Source of the DNA: Caldisericia bacterium
Lineage (GTDB): Bacteria > Caldisericota > Caldisericia > UBA6126
Assembly: GCA_028708485.1 (NCBI GenBank)
Contig: JAQVYZ010000020.1
Coordinates: 1-9,229, forward strand
Length of the DNA stretch: 9,229 bases
Direction of reading: 5' to 3'
How positions within the stretch are numbered: position 1 is the stretch's first letter; the number at the start of each line of letters is the position of its first letter. The notes below the pieces were generated by a model. The model did no database searches. It saw only the letters and a program-made list of their open reading frames with translations, and was not told the origin of the DNA. A program made the position numbers and the translations under genes. This document shows, piece by piece, positions 6,418-9,229 of this stretch.

Positions 6418-7776
6418 TTATCTTTTCAATCCAAACAATTTTTCATTGATTTTTGGATTAGTGATAGCGATGACATTTAAGATAAACCTTGTAAAAAAGT
6501 AGGAAGTAATCAAAGCAGCTATGATACCGGAGATCAAGGTGATAGCAAACCCTTTAATGGTGGGAGTACCGAGAGCCCATAGCACAACCATAGCCAGGAT
6601 CATAGCAAAGTTTGAATCAAAGATAGCGGTCCAACCATGAGCAAATCCTGAGGATACAGATGAAAACAATGTTCTACCTGTTTTATAATCTTCTTTAATT
6701 CTTTCAAAGACAATAACATTTGAGTCTACTGCACCTCCGATGGATAAGATGGCTGCACCAATGGCTGGCAGAGAGAAAACAGAACGAATGGCTAATAAAA
6801 ATCCTAAATACAGAAAAGCATAAAGTAGTAATGCCAGGGCTCCGATGACACCAAACATCTTATAGCAGAAGATCATATAAAGTATAACTGCTAAAATGGC
6901 GACAATAGCACCAATTTTTGTATTATTAATCGTGTCTTTACCTAAGGAAGGACCGACAATTCTTTCTTCGAGAAAAGTCAGCTTTAATGGCAGAGAACCG
7001 CCTCTTAATAAAGCGGCTGTTTCTTGTGCTTGTCTGATAGCGTCTTCATTTTTACTTTCACCAAAAGTGATCACGGCATTGCCATCTGTAATCGCTTCGT
7101 TCACGGTAGGAGCCATCAGCTCTTCTTCATCCAGGAAAATCTTAATAGTTTTACCAACGTTCGCAGCGGTACCATCCGCGAACTTTTTCTTTCCTTCTGC
7201 ATCCCATTCCAGCTGAACAACAGGTTGCCTGGTTCCACCGTCTTTTATCGTCTGGAAAGCAAATGTGGCATTTTTCAGGTTTTTACCGTCCACGATAACA
7301 GTGCCGGCTTCATCTTTAAAAGTTAATACAGCGAGTTTACCGATAATTTTCTTGGCCTGGTCAATATCAGAAAAACCCGGTATATCAACAATCAAACGGT
7401 CGGTTCCCTGGATAGAGATACTGGTTTCGCTCACACCAAGGCTGTTAATTCTTTTTTCCAGAACACTTCTGGCTTTTTCCAAGTCTTCTACAGTCATTTT
7501 CTTGGGAACTAATGATTCTAAGTCTTCATTAGTTACCTCTTCTGTGGTGGTCGTTTCCGTAGTTTTTTCTGTGGCTTCTTCTGATGTTTTAGTTTCTTCT
7601 TCGGCAGCAGTTTCTTCAACAACTTCCTCAATCGGTTCAGCCTGTAAAACTAAATGAACACCGCCTTGCAGGTCAAGGCCATATCTTACATCGTTTCGAT
7701 AAGAATAAATACTTAAGAATGCTAACCCTATTGCGAGCAAAAGAATTACCAATTGTTCCCATTTGATTCTTTTCAT
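6418..7776 (-). CDS. secD: Protein translocase subunit SecD
   Basis: SecD is the larger partner of SecF in the proton-driven export motor. The 452-residue product has a first span at about 8-24 and the signature YGLDLQGGVHLVL (32-44). The SecD P1 domain follows, with ARSVLEKRINSLGVSE (102-117) and DRLIVDIPGFSDIDQAKKIIG (126-146). Then come LLRGGSLPLKLTFLEERIVGPSLG (257-279) and five C-terminal spans (about 286-438) that include GGAVDSNVIVFERIKED (347-363). Asp350 is the conserved span-4 acid needed for proton coupling in characterised SecD. Most family members read V-D-A-N there; this one has Ser. Residues 49-86 are a low-complexity Glu/Thr insertion. The frame is open to TTG 7803, but ATG 7776 is preferred: AAAGGTGA at 7788-7781 precedes it, and MKRIKWEQ is a typical SecD start. 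No yajC adjoins it. Transcription is divergent from rsmG. Confidence 0.96.
   Translation of the reverse strand: MKRIKWEQLVILLLAIGLAFLSIYSYRNDVRYGLDLQGGVHLVLQAEPIEEVVEETAAEEETKTSEEATEKTTETTTTEEVTNEDLESLVPKKMTVEDLEKARSVLEKRINSLGVSETSISIQGTDRLIVDIPGFSDIDQAKKIIGKLAVLTFKDEAGTVIVDGKNLKNATFAFQTIKDGGTRQPVVQLEWDAEGKKKFADGTAANVGKTIKIFLDEEELMAPTVNEAITDGNAVITFGESKNEDAIRQAQETAALLRGGSLPLKLTFLEERIVGPSLGKDTINNTKIGAIVAILAVILYMIFCYKMFGVIGALALLLYAFLYLGFLLAIRSVFSLPAIGAAILSIGGAVDSNVIVFERIKEDYKTGRTLFSSVSSGFAHGWTAIFDSNFAMILAMVVLWALGTPTIKGFAITLISGIIAALITSYFFTRFILNVIAITNPKINEKLFGLKR
7515..7630 (-). repeat. Low-complexity Glu/Thr-coding stretch within secD
   Basis: SecD codons 49-86 encode an almost uncharged-to-acidic tract of Glu, Thr, Ala and Val with runs such as EETAAEEE and TTETTTTEE. 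It lies just outside the membrane, between the first-span motif GLDLQGG and the P1 domain. The DNA is an imperfect GAA/ACT-rich repeat, so the length probably varies between strains. Confidence 0.6.
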
Positions 7777-7780
7777 AGCT

Positions 7781-7788
7781 TCACCTTT
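7781..7788 (-). promoter_or_regulatory. Shine-Dalgarno site that sets the secD start
   Basis: AAAGGTGA on the - strand lies four bases before ATG 7776. It favours this start over the in-frame TTG at 7803, which sits almost on the predicted transcription start and would have no leader for a ribosome site. Confidence 0.65.
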
Positions 7789-7813
7789 CCCATTATTAAT
7801 CAAACAAAAGACT

Positions 7814-7842
7814 ATTATAAGATTATCTTAACCCTTCGTCAA
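7814..7842 (-). promoter_or_regulatory. Strong sigma-70/SigA-type promoter of secDF
   Basis: On the - strand TTGACG (7842-7837, five of six) is followed by exactly 17 bases and then TATAAT (7819-7814, six of six). The DNA upstream of the -35 is rich in A and T and could act as an UP element. Transcription would start near 7807, giving a leader of only about 30 bases before the secD ATG. There is therefore no room for a riboswitch or the arrest-peptide type of control seen for some secDF genes. Confidence 0.85.
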
Positions 7843-7881
7843 TGTAATGTTTTTTGAACAAAAATAATAAGGGGGGTTGTA

Positions 7882-7923
7882 TTGAATAAATTAATTATTA
7901 AAATAAATCACCATGAAACTTGA
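7882..7923 (+). CDS. Possible 13-codon upstream ORF overlapping the rsmG start
   Basis: AAGGGGGG at 7869-7876 is a good Shine-Dalgarno site with no correctly spaced start in the rsmG frame. Five bases later a TTG (7882) opens a 13-codon frame (MNKLIIKINHHET) that ends at TGA 7921-7923, overlapping the first 11 bases of rsmG. The arrangement of a G-run followed by TTG copies the start of comM further down. Ribosomes ending here could restart at the rsmG ATG. It could also be a chance frame. Confidence 0.3.
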   Translation: MNKLIIKINHHET

Positions 7924-8569
7924 TAAAAGAAGTTACATAGAAAAGATTAGTGAAGTGTTAGCGTTCCTTAAGCTGACTGATGTTGCCACGGCATCAGAAA
8001 AATTATATGAATATTTATTTATATTATTTCAGCAAAATCAAGTGATGAACCTTGTTTCGGTAAATACAATGGATGAACTCATACAAACACATTTGTACGA
8101 TTCGCTCATACCGGTTCAGTATTTTCCTGAACTCATCAATAAGGTGAATTGCTTAAAAGCGATAGATATTGGCTCGGGTGGTGGTTTTCCGGCTATACCT
8201 ATGTCTATCGTATCTCAGAACTCTCAATGGATCATGGTGGAATCGATACAAAAAAAAGCAAACTTTTTGAAAAAGGCTGTCAAAGAATTAAAACTATGCA
8301 ACACCATTATTATTCCATTCAGGATGGAGGAATTTATTAAAACATGCCCAATCCCTCCCCTGCATCTAGTCACTATTCGGGCTGTTGGAAAAATTGAAGT
8401 GATTTATCCTTATATCCAGGTTTTTAGAAAAAGACATATTCCCATTGTTTTATGGAAACACCCTGATGAACTGGAAAAATTTAATGAAAAACAGAAAGAA
8501 CCTTTGCTGTATGAGGATCATCCTTACCCCGTCAATAACGGATCTAAACACATTCTCTTGGTTCGTTAA
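7913..8569 (+). CDS. rsmG: 16S rRNA (guanine-N7) methyltransferase RsmG
   Basis: RsmG (GidB) uses S-adenosylmethionine to methylate N7 of G527 in 16S rRNA (E. coli numbering); its loss gives low-level streptomycin resistance in several bacteria. The 218-residue product is slightly shorter than B. subtilis RsmG (239). Visible family features are QNQVMNLVSV (41-50, replacing the common W-N-x-x-x-N-L-T), THLYDSL (59-65), the AdoMet-binding loop DIGSGGGFPAIP (85-96), ES followed by KKANFLK (110-120), and IRAVGKIE (155-162) with the conserved Arg-Ala. The late strand reads VLWKHPDEL where many members have a K-G at the turn. The ATG at 7913 has no Shine-Dalgarno site of its own; an in-frame TGA at 7883-7885 rules out a longer start. 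It is divergent from secDF, and comM follows 31 bases later, so rsmG and comM are probably one transcript. The more usual neighbours mnmG and parAB are absent. Confidence 0.93.
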   Translation: MKLDKRSYIEKISEVLAFLKLTDVATASEKLYEYLFILFQQNQVMNLVSVNTMDELIQTHLYDSLIPVQYFPELINKVNCLKAIDIGSGGGFPAIPMSIVSQNSQWIMVESIQKKANFLKKAVKELKLCNTIIIPFRMEEFIKTCPIPPLHLVTIRAVGKIEVIYPYIQVFRKRHIPIVLWKHPDELEKFNEKQKEPLLYEDHPYPVNNGSKHILLVR

Positions 8570-8590
8570 ATTCATTTTTAAAAGAAAAAA

Positions 8591-8597
8591 AGGGGGG
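8591..8597 (+). promoter_or_regulatory. G-rich Shine-Dalgarno site of comM
   Basis: An A-tract leads into AGGGGGG, three bases before TTG 8601. Allowing for pairing at its 5' end (AAAGGGG), the spacing is normal. It supports the TTG start, because no ATG or GTG is suitably placed. Confidence 0.65.
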
Positions 8598-8600
8598 CTC

Positions 8601-9229
8601 TTGTTATCTATTATTAAAAGTTTGTGTGTGGAAGGTTTGTATGTTCATGAGGTGGATGTGGAGGTTGATGTCTCCTACTCCGCTTTGCCTTCTTTCACTA
8701 TCGTTGGATTACCGGATACAGCAGTGCAGGAAGCCAGAGAAAGGGTAAGGTCAGCTGTTCGGAATAGCGGGTACCAATTTCCTATAGCCAGGATTGTAGT
8801 TAATCTTGCACCGGCTGACATTAAAAAGGAAGGATCTGGTTTTGATTTACCAATAGCACTAGGCATCCTTACAGCATCAAATCAAATTGAACTATTTCAA
8901 TCAGAAAAGGCATTTTTTGTTGGGGAACCATCCTTGGATGGGAAAGTAAAACCAATTACTGGTTTATTTCCATTAGTATTGGAATTGGATGAATATGAGG
9001 ATGAGCAGTACAAGATTTATTTCCCACTTGAAAATTTTCATGAAGCTTTCTCAACACATCTTCAATTGTATCCATGTAGTTTATTGAGCGAGGTAATTGG
9101 TCATCTTGCCGATATTATTCAAAGTCTACCGATAAAACCAGCACTAAAAACGAGTAATATGGCAGAATACGGAGACATGGAAGATGTTATCGGACAGACT
9201 TATGCAAAAAGAGCCTCGATTATTGCTGC
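8601..9229 (+). CDS. comM: ComM / YifB family Mg-chelatase-like AAA+ protein, N-terminal part (3' end cut by window)
   Basis: A frame open from TTG 8601 to the window edge encodes the first 209 residues of a ComM/YifB protein (full length about 500). Residues 15-24 (VHEVDVEVDV) and SALPSFTIVGLPDTAVQEARERVRSAVRNSG (27-57) form the start of the N-terminal ChlI-like domain. NLAPADIKKEGSGFDLPIAL (68-87) is the family's strongest N-terminal signature. Residues 192-209, DMEDVIGQTYAKRASIIA, are the entry to the AAA+ module; Walker A would follow just outside the window. Known members are hexameric helicases that promote branch migration during natural transformation, but many hosts carry the gene without known competence. 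Residues 88-190 are less conserved and carry an acidic stretch (ELDEYEDEQ). No internal stop is seen. The start is TTG with a G-rich Shine-Dalgarno site, 31 bases after rsmG. Confidence 0.93.
   Translation, partial: MLSIIKSLCVEGLYVHEVDVEVDVSYSALPSFTIVGLPDTAVQEARERVRSAVRNSGYQFPIARIVVNLAPADIKKEGSGFDLPIALGILTASNQIELFQSEKAFFVGEPSLDGKVKPITGLFPLVLELDEYEDEQYKIYFPLENFHEAFSTHLQLYPCSLLSEVIGHLADIIQSLPIKPALKTSNMAEYGDMEDVIGQTYAKRASIIA

Noticed and set aside
7024..7657. Overlapping + strand frames of 100-130 codons across secD
   Set aside because: They are antisense to a well-conserved SecD sequence and have Ser/Val-rich composition typical of shadow frames, including one opposite the Glu/Thr repeat.
8249..8260. 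A8 tract in rsmG as a programmed frameshift site
   Set aside because: The rsmG frame is intact on both sides and matches the family throughout, so no shift is needed.
8675..8866. 63-codon frame on the - strand
   Set aside because: It lies antisense inside comM, whose + strand frame carries clear family motifs; no ribosome site or recognisable product.
1..9229. CRISPR arrays, insertion sequences, tRNA or rRNA genes, toxin-antitoxin or defence modules
   Set aside because: No spaced direct repeats, transposase motifs, cloverleaf sequences or matching protein families were seen on either strand.

Overview
The window is about 9.2 kb of AT-rich bacterial DNA carrying seven recognisable protein genes, two of them cut by the window edges. 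The protein families are a RecG helicase, a four-domain S1 protein, a PcrA-type helicase with a C-terminal tudor-like domain, separate SecD and SecF, RsmG, ComM, and a lipoprotein with copper-amine-oxidase-like repeats. Together with strong purine-rich Shine-Dalgarno sites and several TTG starts, they suggest a low-GC Firmicutes-like (Clostridia-type) bacterium or a neighbouring lineage. The phylum cannot be fixed from this stretch alone.

Layout: (1) bases 1-1016, the C-terminal half of recG on the + strand; (2) 1040-1561, a small lipoprotein on the - strand, convergent with recG; (3) 1562-1722, a divergent intergenic region with promoter-like sequences for the lipoprotein and the S1 gene; (4) 1723-5252, a probable + strand operon of the S1-domain gene, a possible 31-codon ORF and pcrA; (5) 5273-5322, a perfect 50-bp palindrome that should terminate transcription from both sides; (6) 5338-7776, the secD-secF operon on the - strand, read from a near-consensus promoter at 7814-7842; (7) 7913-9229, rsmG followed by the 5' part of comM on the + strand, with comM starting at TTG 8601 and running off the window.

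The genes serve core processes: recombination and replication-fork repair (RecG, PcrA), translation and ribosome modification (S1 protein, RsmG), protein export (SecDF) and natural transformation or branch migration (ComM). I see no mobile element, CRISPR array, tRNA, rRNA, phage gene or defence system, and nothing that looks like a new multi-gene system. The points worth a second look are small: the perfect bidirectional terminator, the 31-codon ORF filling the S1-pcrA gap, a 13-codon upstream ORF overlapping the start of rsmG (which lacks its own Shine-Dalgarno site), and a Thr/Glu-rich insertion in SecD.
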